Shown piece by piece: positions 25,942-33,407 of a DNA stretch of 64,000 bases; the stretch's first letter is position 1, and each line of letters opens with the position of its first letter. The notes under the pieces were generated by a model. The model did no database searches and was not told the DNA's origin. It worked only from the letters and a program-made list of their open reading frames with translations. Made by a program: the position numbers and the translations under genes. Source of the stretch: Thalassobius sp002708925 (GTDB lineage: Bacteria > Pseudomonadota > Alphaproteobacteria > Rhodobacterales > Rhodobacteraceae); NCBI RefSeq assembly GCF_049803795.1, contig NZ_JBNAGJ010000005.1, forward strand, positions 258,963 through 322,962. Direction: 5' to 3'.

Positions 25942-27162
25942 GTGGCTGACTTTCACCAGAACGGCAATATCACGACCTTGCACAATTTGCGCACCAACAG
26001 CGCCAATGACCTGAGCCGCGATTTGCAGACCTACTCGGAGACGCGGAAAATCTCGCTGATCCTGCCATCGCTGTTTTCCGAACTCGAAGGCGACGCGCTG
26101 CCCAATATCCTGGATGAGCTGGCTCAGGTGCCCTATCTGCACCGCATTATCATCGGGCTGGACCGCGCCGATGCAGAGCAGTTCCGCTATGCCAAGGAAT
26201 TTTTCGCGCGCCTGCCGCAGCAGCATATCGTGATCTGGAACGATAGCCCCCGGATGCAGGCCATTGACGCACGTCTGGCCGATCTGGGCCTGGGCCCCTG
26301 CGAGCCGGGCAAGGGCAAAAACGTCTGGTCCTGCCTGGGCTATCTGATGGCCTGTCAGGACAGCGCCGTGGTGGCCATCCACGATTGCGATATTGTGACC
26401 TATGAAAAGGACATGCTGTCCCGGCTGGTCTATCCGGTGGCCAATCCGAATTTCCCCTATCAGGTGTCCAAGGGGTTCTATCCGCGCATTGGCGATGGCA
26501 AGATCAACGGGCGCGTCAGCCGGATGCTGGTCTCGCCCGCGCTGATCGCGCTGAAACGCACCATCGGGGATCGCGATTATCTGGATTTCCTGCGCTCGTT
26601 CCGCTACCCGCTGTCGGGGGAATTTGCCATGCGGACCTCGATCCTGCCGGATCTGCGGATGCCGTCCGATTGGGGGCTGGAGATTGGCCTGCTCTCCGAG
26701 GCCTGGCGCAATCTGGCGCGAAAATCCGTCTGTCAGGTGGAAATCTCGGACGCCTATGACCACAAACATCAGGAACTGTCGCCGCAGGACAAAACCCAGG
26801 GCCTAAGCCGCATGTCCATCGACATCTGCAAATCCATCTTCCGCAAACTGGCGACCGATGGCACGGTTTTCACCGAGGAAACCTTCCGCACGCTCAAGGC
26901 CACCTACTATCGCGCCGCGCTGGACCTGCTGGAGGATTACTATCACGATGCGCGCATGAACGGGCTGTCCGTCGATCGCCACCAGGAAGAGCGCAGCGTT
27001 GAAATGTTTGCCGAAAACATCACCGAGGCCGGGCGGATCTATCTGGAAAACCCGGCCGAGACGCCCTTTATTCCCACCTGGGCGCGCGTCCATGCCGCCG
27101 ACCCCGATCTGATGCGGGACCGTAAAGAGGCCGCCGAACTGGATTACGCCGAGATCGGCTGA
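25942..27162 (+). CDS. gpgS: Glucosyl-3-phosphoglycerate synthase-like glycosyltransferase (GT81)
   Basis: 406 aa, GTG start with AGGAG upstream, five bases after the phosphatase stop. GT-A fold: SLILPSLFSELEGDALP, GKGKNVWSCLGYLMA, the metal-binding HDCDIVTY (about residue 147), and SGEFAMRTSILPDLRMPSD where acceptor and base residues lie in GpgS. C-terminal helices follow. Transfers glucose from a nucleotide sugar to 3-phosphoglycerate. The length and the phosphatase partner support GpgS rather than a mannosyl enzyme. Confidence 0.85.
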   Translation: MADFHQNGNITTLHNLRTNSANDLSRDLQTYSETRKISLILPSLFSELEGDALPNILDELAQVPYLHRIIIGLDRADAEQFRYAKEFFARLPQQHIVIWNDSPRMQAIDARLADLGLGPCEPGKGKNVWSCLGYLMACQDSAVVAIHDCDIVTYEKDMLSRLVYPVANPNFPYQVSKGFYPRIGDGKINGRVSRMLVSPALIALKRTIGDRDYLDFLRSFRYPLSGEFAMRTSILPDLRMPSDWGLEIGLLSEAWRNLARKSVCQVEISDAYDHKHQELSPQDKTQGLSRMSIDICKSIFRKLATDGTVFTEETFRTLKATYYRAALDLLEDYYHDARMNGLSVDRHQEERSVEMFAENITEAGRIYLENPAETPFIPTWARVHAADPDLMRDRKEAAELDYAEIG

Positions 27163-27187
27163 TCGGGCCGGATTTATCAGGCCAGAA

Positions 27188-28933
27188 TCAGGCCAGATTG
27201 GTGATCCAGCGACATTGGTAGGGGGCGAAGGTAATTTCGGCCCCGCCGGGGTCCACCTTCTGCCCGCTCAGCAGATCCACCCAGTTATCGCCGTCGATCA
27301 GGTTGATGCTCTGCGGAGAGATCGTCAGGGAATCGGCGCTGACATTATGCAGGGCGAAAATGGACTGGTCGCGCTCCAGGCTCTGCCGCCAAAGCCCGAA
27401 AATCCGCGGATCCACATGCAGCGTGAACTGCGTCGCATTGGGGTGGAACGCGGGCTGTTTGCGCCGCACCGTCATCCGCCGCAGCAATTCCGTCATCACC
27501 CGAGACTGCACCGTTTCAGGATTCGCCAGACGCTCGTTCAGCGCGCCATAATCCCAGCGATGCCGATTGATCGCCCGATTATGTCCTGACTTTTCAACGC
27601 CTTCGTGATCATTGGGCGTCCCCAGCAGCGCATGGATATAGATCGCGGGAATGCCCTCTAGCGCCATGATCAGGGTCTGAGACGCCATGAACCGATCAAA
27701 TTGCCACTGATCGACGCCATCAAACGTGCCTTTCATCGCCTCATACCAGGTGATGTTCAGCTCATAGGGGGCCTCTCCGCCGCCGGGTAATGCGCGCATA
27801 CTGACTTCGCCGCCGAAATCGCGGACCTTACCGATGACCTGATCCACCTCGTCCTTGCTAAGCAGGCCCTCAGCCGGGCGCATCCCGATTCCGTCATGGC
27901 TGGCGGTGAAATTCAGATAAGCGCAACCCATCTGCGCCGGCGGCATCGAGCCCTGCCAGCGGTTCAGATACTCGGCCGTTCCCGCCATCATCGCGTGCAG
28001 CACCAAAGGCGGCAACGAGAAGTTATACACCGCGTGCGCCTCGTTCCGGTTGCCGAAATAGGACAGGTTTTCCGCCTTGGGCACGTTGGTTTCGGTCAGC
28101 AGAATCACCGGCTCGATGGCGTAATCGGCCAGCAGGCGCATCAGGCGCACAATCGCGTGGGTCTGCGGCATGTGAATGCTGGTGGTGCCGATTTCCTTCC
28201 ACAGGAAGGCCACCGCATCCAGCCGGACGATCCGCACGCCCATATCGATATGCAGCCGCATCACGCGCAGGAACTCCAGCAGAACCTCGGGGTTGCGAAA
28301 GTCCAGATCCACCTGATCATGGCTGAACGTACACCACACATGACGAGGGCCGTTCACCGTTTCGACCTCGCGCAGCAGGGGGTGCGTGCGCGGGCGAACG
28401 ACGCTGCTCAGATCATCTGTGGGGGCTGCCTCGAAGAAGAATTTATCATAGGGTTCATGCCCTTGCAGGTAAGAGTTAAACCACATGGACTGGCTGGAGA
28501 CATGATTCAGCACCAGATCCGACATCAGTTTGAACTCAGACCCAATACGGCTGATATCAGCCCAATCGCCCAGCACCGGATTGACCGCGCGATAATCCGT
28601 CACCGCAAACCCATCATCCGAGGTATAGGGAAAAAACGGCAGGATATGCACCCCATCGATCACGCCTTTCAGGTGGCGCTCCAGAAAATCGTGCAGCAGG
28701 TCCAGCGGTTTATGCTGCCCATCCACGATCGAGTTACCATAGGTGATCAGCAGCGAATCCCGCTCGGACCATTGATTATTGCCAGGCACCCGCCCGCGTT
28801 TGCGATGATGCGCCTCTCCGGGCCAGAAGGCATCAATCACCTGGCTGGACAGGATCGCGCTGTCCAGTTCGGGATAAAGCTGTTCAAGCAGAGCGGCAAG
28901 TTTCAGGCTGAATGAATGGTTTTGCGAGGTCAT
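27188..28933 (-). CDS. GH13_18 phosphorylase, probably glucosylglycerate phosphorylase
   Basis: 581 aa from MTSQNHSFSLKLAALL; a longer in-frame start at 29032 lacks support. Sucrose-phosphorylase-type GH13 (subfamily 18): VRIVRLDAVAFLWKE with the nucleophile Asp (about 236), LLTETNVPK with the acid/base Glu (about 279), TASHDGIGMRP with the third Asp (about 346), and LGTPNDHEGVEKSGHNRAIN. The subfamily includes sucrose, glucosylglycerol and glucosylglycerate phosphorylases. Its convergent position beside gpgS and the phosphatase points to recycling of glucosylglycerate to Glc-1-P and glycerate. Confidence 0.8.
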   Translation of the reverse strand: MTSQNHSFSLKLAALLEQLYPELDSAILSSQVIDAFWPGEAHHRKRGRVPGNNQWSERDSLLITYGNSIVDGQHKPLDLLHDFLERHLKGVIDGVHILPFFPYTSDDGFAVTDYRAVNPVLGDWADISRIGSEFKLMSDLVLNHVSSQSMWFNSYLQGHEPYDKFFFEAAPTDDLSSVVRPRTHPLLREVETVNGPRHVWCTFSHDQVDLDFRNPEVLLEFLRVMRLHIDMGVRIVRLDAVAFLWKEIGTTSIHMPQTHAIVRLMRLLADYAIEPVILLTETNVPKAENLSYFGNRNEAHAVYNFSLPPLVLHAMMAGTAEYLNRWQGSMPPAQMGCAYLNFTASHDGIGMRPAEGLLSKDEVDQVIGKVRDFGGEVSMRALPGGGEAPYELNITWYEAMKGTFDGVDQWQFDRFMASQTLIMALEGIPAIYIHALLGTPNDHEGVEKSGHNRAINRHRWDYGALNERLANPETVQSRVMTELLRRMTVRRKQPAFHPNATQFTLHVDPRIFGLWRQSLERDQSIFALHNVSADSLTISPQSINLIDGDNWVDLLSGQKVDPGGAEITFAPYQCRWITNLA

Positions 28934-29068
28934 TTCAATGTCTTGGGCCGTTTTCCTAAGTAGTGCCCGCCCACCCGCAAACGGGCAAGCCCTGGCCCGA
29001 AGATAGCTGAAAACAGCCCGAATTTCCGGCACAGTCGCTTAGAAACTATGCAAACGCCGCCGAAATAA

Positions 29069-29099
29069 GAAAACGCGCCGCATTATTGGGCGCGTTTTC
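29069..29099 (-). terminator. Terminator of the interrupted tRNA-Val transcript
   Basis: An 11-bp perfect stem (GAAAACGCGCC 29069-29079 with GGCGCGTTTTC 29089-29099), followed on the - strand by TTATTTCGG. It sits immediately past the 3' end of the tRNA-Val fragment, on the chromosomal side. Confidence 0.65.
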
Positions 29100-29108
29100 C
29101 GGGAATAA

Positions 29109-29160
29109 TGGTGGGTGATAAGAGATTTGAACTCCTGACATCTTCGATGTGAACGAAGCG
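29109..29160 (-). pseudogene. 3' half of tRNA-Val (CAC): prophage attachment site, left end
   Basis: Reads as the end of a tRNA on the - strand: anticodon stem-loop CTTCG-TTCACAT-CGAAG (anticodon CAC), T-arm with TTCAAAT, acceptor ATCACCC, discriminator A and CCA. Compared with the complete tRNA-Val(TAC) at 25017-25092, similarity stops abruptly at 29160, where the 5' half should begin. A 3' fragment facing the chromosome is what tyrosine-recombinase integration leaves behind. The reconstituted tRNA should be at the other prophage end, outside the window. Confidence 0.85.
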
Positions 29161-29227
29161 GCGGTCGCTCAAGCTATTGTTTTTTGGTCAACAGAGCTGT
29201 TTTTAAACGGAGTTTTTCGCAGCCAAT

Positions 29228-29266
29228 GCAGGCAAAGGCAGGTTCACGCAGGTTCAGTGAACTGCC
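29228..29266. repeat. Three 10-bp phased repeats next to the att site
   Basis: GCAGGCAAAG, GCAGGTTCAC and GCAGGTTCAG follow each other with an exact 10-base period (29228-29257), then the inverse TGAACTGCC (29258-29266). Helically phased repeats 70-100 bases inside an attachment core resemble arm-type sites for integrase or excisionase. The rest of 29161-29335 shows no gene. Confidence 0.5.
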
Positions 29267-29335
29267 ATGCACTTCGTAGATGTTTTGTAAGGACACCCTC
29301 ACCATTCCTAAACACTTCCCCACCAAACTGCCCGC

Positions 29336-29677
29336 ATGATTAGTGCGATGCTTATAGTGACCACCATAGCCGTCACGGACGGCGACACCCTGCGCAGCGG
29401 GGATCTGCGAATCCGGCTATGGGGCATCGACGCCCCCGAGCTGAAGGACGACGGCGGCCCAGAGGCCAAGCAGGCCCTGGCCGATCTGACCGATGGTCAG
29501 CCCCTCGTTTGTGATGTGGTGGACGTTGGAAAATACGGGCGCATGATCGCGAAATGCCGCCTGCCCGGCGGGGCCGATCTGGCGTGTGAGATGGTCAGGA
29601 CTGGTCACGCTGTTGATTGGCCGAAATATAGCGGCGGGGCCTATGCCGGGTGCAAAAAAGACGGCGCTAGGCACTGA
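29336..29677 (+). CDS. Staphylococcal-nuclease-like (thermonuclease) protein
   Basis: 113 aa SNase-fold protein. VTDGDTLRSGDLRIRLWGID supplies the metal Asp and first catalytic Arg, followed by APE. YGRMIAKCRLPGG contains the second Arg region. It is shorter than secreted nucleases and shows no clear signal peptide, although the N-terminus (MISAMLIVTTIAV) is hydrophobic. No strong ribosome site; ATG at 29348 is an alternative start. First gene inside the prophage; likely an accessory nuclease. Confidence 0.75.
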   Translation: MISAMLIVTTIAVTDGDTLRSGDLRIRLWGIDAPELKDDGGPEAKQALADLTDGQPLVCDVVDVGKYGRMIAKCRLPGGADLACEMVRTGHAVDWPKYSGGAYAGCKKDGARH

Positions 29678-29704
29678 TTTTATTGCCAAAATCCCTCTTT
29701 TCCC

Positions 29705-29735
29705 TTGCTCATAGTACCCCTATTGTGGTACTAAT
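29705..29735 (+). promoter_or_regulatory. Promoter with embedded AGTACC/GGTACT operator
   Basis: TTGCTC (29705-29710) and TACTAA (29729-29734) are 18 bases apart. The inverted repeat AGTACC (29713-29718) - 8 bases - GGTACT (29727-29732) fills the spacer and covers the -10 edge, a plausible autoregulatory site for the XRE protein encoded downstream. Confidence 0.5.
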
Positions 29736-29764
29736 TGGGCATAGAAAGAAAGGAGGTGAGACGA

Positions 29765-29842
29765 ATGAAAACAAACTGGGGAATTGTTCTCCAACTAGTG
29801 ACGATACTGATCCTCACAATCAATATTATCCATCACTGGTAG
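29765..29842 (+). CDS. 25-residue single-helix membrane peptide A
   Basis: A 25-codon ORF preceded by AAAGGAGGTGAG, a near-perfect ribosome site. It begins MKTNWGIVLQ, continues through a wholly hydrophobic LVTILILTI core and ends NIIHHW. One membrane-spanning helix with aromatic/His flank. The size and shape resemble type I toxin peptides or small membrane regulators. No homologue recognised. Confidence 0.6.
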   Translation: MKTNWGIVLQLVTILILTINIIHHW

Positions 29843-29916
29843 GAGAACGGGGTAGGCTAGCGGGCCTGCCCCACCCTTACCCCAGAACACAACTCCAGTC
29901 AACGAAAGGAAGAACC

Positions 29917-29994
29917 ATGACAAAGATGTCTATTGCCCTGTCCATCGTGATCCTGCTGCTGATTGCGTTCAGCATCTACATCGGCGCGCTATGA
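29917..29994 (+). CDS. 25-residue single-helix membrane peptide B
   Basis: A second 25-codon ORF with GAAAGGAAG before its ATG: MTKMSIALSI, then VILLLIAFSI, ending YIGAL. Its stop overlaps the start of the XRE regulator (ATGA), so the two are translationally coupled. It has the same length as peptide A but a different sequence. Possibly a small toxin or membrane sensor controlled by the regulator. Confidence 0.6.
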   Translation: MTKMSIALSIVILLLIAFSIYIGAL

Positions 29995-30206
29995 CCGGCG
30001 ACCAGATGAAACAGATCCGAGGCCAGCTGAACCTGACACAGGCCCAGCTGGCCGACTTGGTGGGTGGCCGCAAGCAACTCATCTCGGACTATGAAAACGA
30101 GCGACGCACGATCCCGGCCAAGTTGGCACTGGTGATGGAATGTTTCCGCGAGATTGACCATCTAGGCGGGAACATCAAGGCCGTAACCAACCGGGCTCGC
30201 AGGTAA
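29991..30206 (+). CDS. XRE-family HTH regulator
   Basis: 71 aa, a single HTH_3 domain: MKQIRGQLNLTQAQLADLVG then RKQLISDYENERRTIPAKLA. Coupled to peptide B by a 4-base overlap and followed by an intrinsic terminator, so peptides A and B and this gene form one operon under the promoter at 29705. Probably represses that promoter. Confidence 0.85.
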   Translation: MTGDQMKQIRGQLNLTQAQLADLVGGRKQLISDYENERRTIPAKLALVMECFREIDHLGGNIKAVTNRARR

Positions 30207-30211
30207 CATCA

Positions 30212-30237
30212 CCCCGCTTAGGCGCGGGGCTTTTTCT
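30212..30237 (+). terminator. Intrinsic terminator after the XRE gene
   Basis: CCCCGC (30212-30217) and GCGGGG (30224-30229) with a 6-base loop, then CTTTTTCTT. Confidence 0.8.
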
Positions 30238-30272
30238 TGGAGCGCCCAACTGATCGACAGCGATACTTTTTC

Positions 30273-30330
30273 ATTTTGCGCAAATAAATACGCAAAATAG
30301 CTTGACCCCAAAGGTAGATTTGTGTATATA
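30273..30330 (+). promoter_or_regulatory. hicAB promoter and inverted-repeat operator
   Basis: ATTTTGCG (30273-30280) and CGCAAAAT (30291-30298) form an 8-bp inverted repeat with a 10-base spacer. It abuts TTGACC (30302-30307) and, 17 bases on, TATATA (30325-30330). The expected start is within a base or so of the hicA ATG (30338). HicB carries a ribbon-helix-helix domain that could bind here; the right arm also resembles the phage switch operator half-site TACGCA. Confidence 0.65.
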
Positions 30331-30337
30331 TTTACGC

Positions 30338-30523
30338 ATGGAAACAAACAGCCGAAAGATTATCGCTAGGTTGCTTTCCGAAGGCTTCGAAAAGGTCTCT
30401 CAAAAAGGATCACACGTGAAGCTTAGAAAAGGAAACCGAACGGTCATCGTTCCTCACCCCAAGCGGGATTTGCCGAAAGGCACAGCTCGCAACATAGCAA
30501 AGGCTGCGGGCTGGATCGAATGA
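30338..30523 (+). CDS. hicA: HicA toxin (mRNA interferase)
   Basis: 61 aa dsRBD-like mRNA-cleaving toxin: RKIIARLLSEGFEKVSQKGS, catalytic His26 in GSHVKLRKG, VIVPHPKRDLPKGTARNIAK. The start at 30338 (METNSRK) fits the family; no Shine-Dalgarno is present and the predicted transcript starts at or next to the ATG, so it may be leaderless. Precedes hicB by 51 bases. Confidence 0.9.
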   Translation: METNSRKIIARLLSEGFEKVSQKGSHVKLRKGNRTVIVPHPKRDLPKGTARNIAKAAGWIE

Positions 30524-30574
30524 TCCGGCCCCGGCCACCCAGCCAGAGGACGGCTAAACTAAAAAAGGAGAGCG

Positions 30575-30970
30575 ATGAAAATGTTCTATTGGGCCATCGT
30601 GCATCATGACGAAGGTTCCGCTTTTGGCGTCAGCTTCCCGGATTTGCCGGACTGTTTCGCTGCTGCGGACGATGAACGCGACATCATGAAAAACGCCATT
30701 GCGGCATTGGACGATTACTTCTCGGACGGGCATGAAGCGCCTACCGCGATGTCTCTGAATGAGGTGAAACGTGAGGTCAAAGAAGATCTGGCCGAGGGAG
30801 CATACCTCATCCAGGTTCCGGTGATCCCCCTCACATCCAAGTCGGTGCGCGTAAATCTGAGCATGGACAGCGGTCTTTTGGCGGCCATTGACGATGCTGC
30901 GTCGAGGCTCGGGCTGAACAGGTCCGCTTTCATTGCGCAGGCCGCCCGCCGCGAAATAGAAGCGGCTTAG
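30575..30970 (+). CDS. hicB: HicB antitoxin
   Basis: 131 aa with AAAGGAGAG upstream. The N-terminal partly degraded RNase H-like HicB domain (YWAIVHHDEGSAFGVSFPDL, PDCFAAADD) binds HicA. The C-terminal ribbon-helix-helix (SVRVNLSMDSGLLAAIDDAA, LNRSAFIAQAARREIE) binds DNA. The strong ribosome site compared with none for hicA would favour antitoxin excess. Confidence 0.92.
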   Translation: MKMFYWAIVHHDEGSAFGVSFPDLPDCFAAADDERDIMKNAIAALDDYFSDGHEAPTAMSLNEVKREVKEDLAEGAYLIQVPVIPLTSKSVRVNLSMDSGLLAAIDDAASRLGLNRSAFIAQAARREIEAA

Positions 30971-30987
30971 GCGCGCAAATTAGGTAA

Positions 30988-31012
30988 GGGAGCGGGCAAC
31001 CGCTCCCTTTTT
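30988..31012 (+). terminator. hicAB intrinsic terminator
   Basis: GGGAGCGG, GCAA tetraloop, CCGCTCCC, then TTTTT. Confidence 0.9.
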
Positions 31013-31181
31013 CACCGAATGTCTCAGATGATGAAACAGAACTATTGAGGTCGCAGACTTCCTCATTCTCACCTCAAACACCGAATCGCGCGCCCCAACC
31101 CCAAAAGAATTTTTTTTTCACTTGTCGAGACAGTCTTTTCGGTTCACCCATGATCTGGTTTTCATGTATGTGGGCTGCGTT

Positions 31182-31922
31182 ATGTCGAACATTCCACCAC
31201 AAGACTTTGCGTTCTACGCAGATGAATCTGGCATTAGCCAAGACCGGTTTACCGTTGTTGGTGGTATTTGCATGCGCAAGAGCACCGCGGCTGATGTGTA
31301 TGACTCCATAGCACGATACCGTGATGAACACGGCATGAATGCAGAACTAAAATGGAGCCGCATTTCAAATCAAAAGATTGAGCAATATCTGTCACTTGTT
31401 GACCTGTTTTTCGCCCTGAACAACACCAACAAGGTACAGTTTCATTCTGTTATCTTTGACAGCCACAAGGCCAACCACAAGCGATACAACAACGGCGATC
31501 CGGATATTGGCCTTTCGAAACTCTACTACGACCTCATCCTTCACAAGTTCGTAAAGCGGTGCGGCCACTATGGCTCTCTTTTCGTCTGCCTAGACAAACG
31601 AAATAGCAGCACTTCGCTGCACGATTTATTGAAAATGCTCAATGCATCAGCCAAGCGCGACTTTGATATGGCTCGCGCACCAGTGAGGCAGCTAGTCGCG
31701 AGAGATTCCAAGACAGACTGCCTGCTTCAAATGAATGACGTCGTCCTTGGCGCAGTGTGTGCGATCCGAAATGGCAGACACTTGCTTTCACATACCCGCA
31801 GCGCAAAACGGGAAGTAGCTGAGTATGTTCTGAAGAAGAGCGGCTTGGAGAGTTTCGAAGCTGATTCACCGAAAAAAGTAAACCGCTTCACAGTCTGGAA
31901 TAAGGTGCCTAAACCGAGATAA
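31182..31922 (+). CDS. DUF3800 protein
   Basis: 246 aa from the ATG at 31182; two upstream in-frame starts (31122, 31164) are possible and none has a good ribosome site. DUF3800 signature FYADESGIS near the N-terminus, then a conserved acidic region DKRNSSTSLHDLL and QMNDVVLGAVCAIRN, which suggest an RNase H-like nuclease fold. Base composition is visibly more AT-rich than neighbours, consistent with recent transfer. Such genes are frequent prophage cargo and are suspected of nuclease or defence roles, but no activity is established here. Confidence 0.8.
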   Translation: MSNIPPQDFAFYADESGISQDRFTVVGGICMRKSTAADVYDSIARYRDEHGMNAELKWSRISNQKIEQYLSLVDLFFALNNTNKVQFHSVIFDSHKANHKRYNNGDPDIGLSKLYYDLILHKFVKRCGHYGSLFVCLDKRNSSTSLHDLLKMLNASAKRDFDMARAPVRQLVARDSKTDCLLQMNDVVLGAVCAIRNGRHLLSHTRSAKREVAEYVLKKSGLESFEADSPKKVNRFTVWNKVPKPR

Positions 31923-32036
31923 TTTGGGGCCCCAAGAACCTACAGGCTTACGCACATACGCTATTGCGTTCTCCTAACATCATCAGGATTTTCAGCCCTT
32001 GATGACCCCTGTGATTCTTATACACAACTGTGGACA

Positions 32037-32246
32037 TTGACACAAGTCACTTGAATGTGTAGCTTTTTGCGCCGCCGAATCGCACCCGGAAGAGTGGGAG
32101 TGCAAACGTCAAGCCAAAACCTTTGATGGAAAGTGCGTCAACTTCGCATATTCCTGATGCAACCGGGTCGCCTGAGGACAGGCTTGGTTCAGATGGCTTT
32201 CAAGACCTTCGACCTGCACGGCTCCGCCTCAGCGCGGGGCTTTTTC
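32037..32246 (+). ncRNA. Candidate small RNA between DUF3800 and the lysis genes
   Basis: TTGACA (32037-32042), 17 bases, TAGCTT (32060-32065), and a terminator 160-180 bases on: GCTCCGC (32221-32227) with GCGGGGC (32234-32240), then TTTTTCTTGC. No convincing ORF lies between. It could instead be just the terminator of DUF3800. The -10 is weak. Confidence 0.35.
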
Positions 32247-32254
32247 TTGCCCCC

Positions 32255-32614
32255 TCACCGCCGCAACACCCGCGCCAGACCTGCCAAGCCAAAGAGCGAC
32301 AGGATGATCTGCCCTTGCCAATCATCCATCGGCGCGGGCAGCGCGTGGACGGTCCAGCCGGGAAACCACCCCGGCACAGCCGACACCAGCGCCACGCAAC
32401 TCATGTGCAGCACCAGCGGCAGACCGGCAAGGAACACCAGCAGATCGAACAGACGCCCCCTGCTCTGCAGGCTGCGGATTCTTTCGATCTCGATTTCTGC
32501 GGCGATACGGTCCTGCTCTGTCTCAGCGCTCTGGCGCGCGGCAAAGGCAGCCGCCAGCCGATCGGCAAGACCTGACCCGGCCAAGCGCGCCAGCCAACGG
32601 ATCACGTCCGCCAC
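32255..32614 (-). CDS. Holin-like membrane protein, lysis cassette
   Basis: 119 aa. A charged N-terminal helix (residues ~1-50; AAFAARQSAETEQDRIAAEI) is followed by a hydrophobic stretch (LLVFLAGLPLVLHMSCVALV) and a C-terminal hydrophobic helix (IILSLFGLAGLARVL). This resembles the three-helix holin family of Rhodobacterales phages and gene-transfer agents. Last gene of the lysis cassette, overlapping the next by 13 bases. Confidence 0.6.
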   Translation of the reverse strand: MADVIRWLARLAGSGLADRLAAAFAARQSAETEQDRIAAEIEIERIRSLQSRGRLFDLLVFLAGLPLVLHMSCVALVSAVPGWFPGWTVHALPAPMDDWQGQIILSLFGLAGLARVLRR

Positions 32615-32787
32615 CCGCGCCGTTTGGCCAGATAATATGCGCCCTCGACCATTGCCCCGATCAGCGCGCCAGTGACCATCACAATGTCAGGATCGGCGGC
32701 AAGCCGGTCACCGATGGCCACAGAGCCAAAAACCACGCCCCCAGCGATGTAGCGCAGAACGATCCGCGCGATTGGAGCCCAATTCAT
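32602..32787 (-). CDS. Small membrane protein, possible holin/antiholin
   Basis: 61 aa: MNWAPIARIVLRYIAGGVVF, polar loop AIGDRLAADPD, then VTGALIGAMVEGAYYLAKRR. Two hydrophobic helices and a basic C-terminus, the form of class II holins. Overlaps the endolysin stop by 4 bases, so it is translated with it. Confidence 0.6.
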   Translation of the reverse strand: MNWAPIARIVLRYIAGGVVFGSVAIGDRLAADPDIVMVTGALIGAMVEGAYYLAKRRGWRT

Positions 32788-33407
32788 TTTTCACCTCCGA
32801 AAATAGCTTTGATCATCCGGGCGATCAGACCAGGCCAGGTTGGTGCAGATGCTTTGCGCCCCATCCGATCCAGCAATTCAGAGCCGCCGATATGGCTGTG
32901 GATGCCCACCAGACGGCCCAGGGCGTCCACCTTCCAGATTGCGATGTCGGACCCGTTGGCGTCATAGTCGCCAGTCTGGAACAACCGCATCTCAGCTGTG
33001 CGGCGCTTGCGGATCTCGGGCGGGCGCACCCAGCCCATGAAATGCCGCGCCGCCTGCGGATCGCGCGCATTGATTGCGTCAGTCAACTTGGCGCGGTGGA
33101 TTCCGCCGGTGTTGAAATCGAACGAGACCAGTGCGTCAAATTCGTGCTGCTTCAATGGCACCCGGATCGCTTCGTTCACGCGCGCCTCGTACTTGGCCAC
33201 ATCAGCGCGAAACAGTTCCAGCGCCTCATCTATCGCGGCGCTGAGGTTTCTCGGCATACCCCTCACCATCGTTTCCGGGCGCGGCGTTCCCGCAGCCGAT
33301 GTGTGCCCCACCCCAAAGGTCCAGGTTCCTACGCTGTCGCGATACGGCGCCGGCACTATTCCCTCATGTTCAGCAAGCTCCAAAAGCCCGCGATCTGACA
33401 ATTTCAT
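32784..33407 (-). CDS. GH24 endolysin (T4-lysozyme type)
   Basis: 207 aa muramidase. Catalytic triad E15, D24 and T30 in LAEHEGIVPAPYRDSVGTWT has the same spacing as T4 lysozyme, followed by FGVGHT. FNTGGIHRAKL and WVRPPEIRKRR belong to the family core. The C-terminal ~55 residues extend beyond the catalytic domain (basic tail). No signal-arrest-release sequence, so it depends on a holin. Confidence 0.92.
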   Translation of the reverse strand: MKLSDRGLLELAEHEGIVPAPYRDSVGTWTFGVGHTSAAGTPRPETMVRGMPRNLSAAIDEALELFRADVAKYEARVNEAIRVPLKQHEFDALVSFDFNTGGIHRAKLTDAINARDPQAARHFMGWVRPPEIRKRRTAEMRLFQTGDYDANGSDIAIWKVDALGRLVGIHSHIGGSELLDRMGRKASAPTWPGLIARMIKAIFGGEK

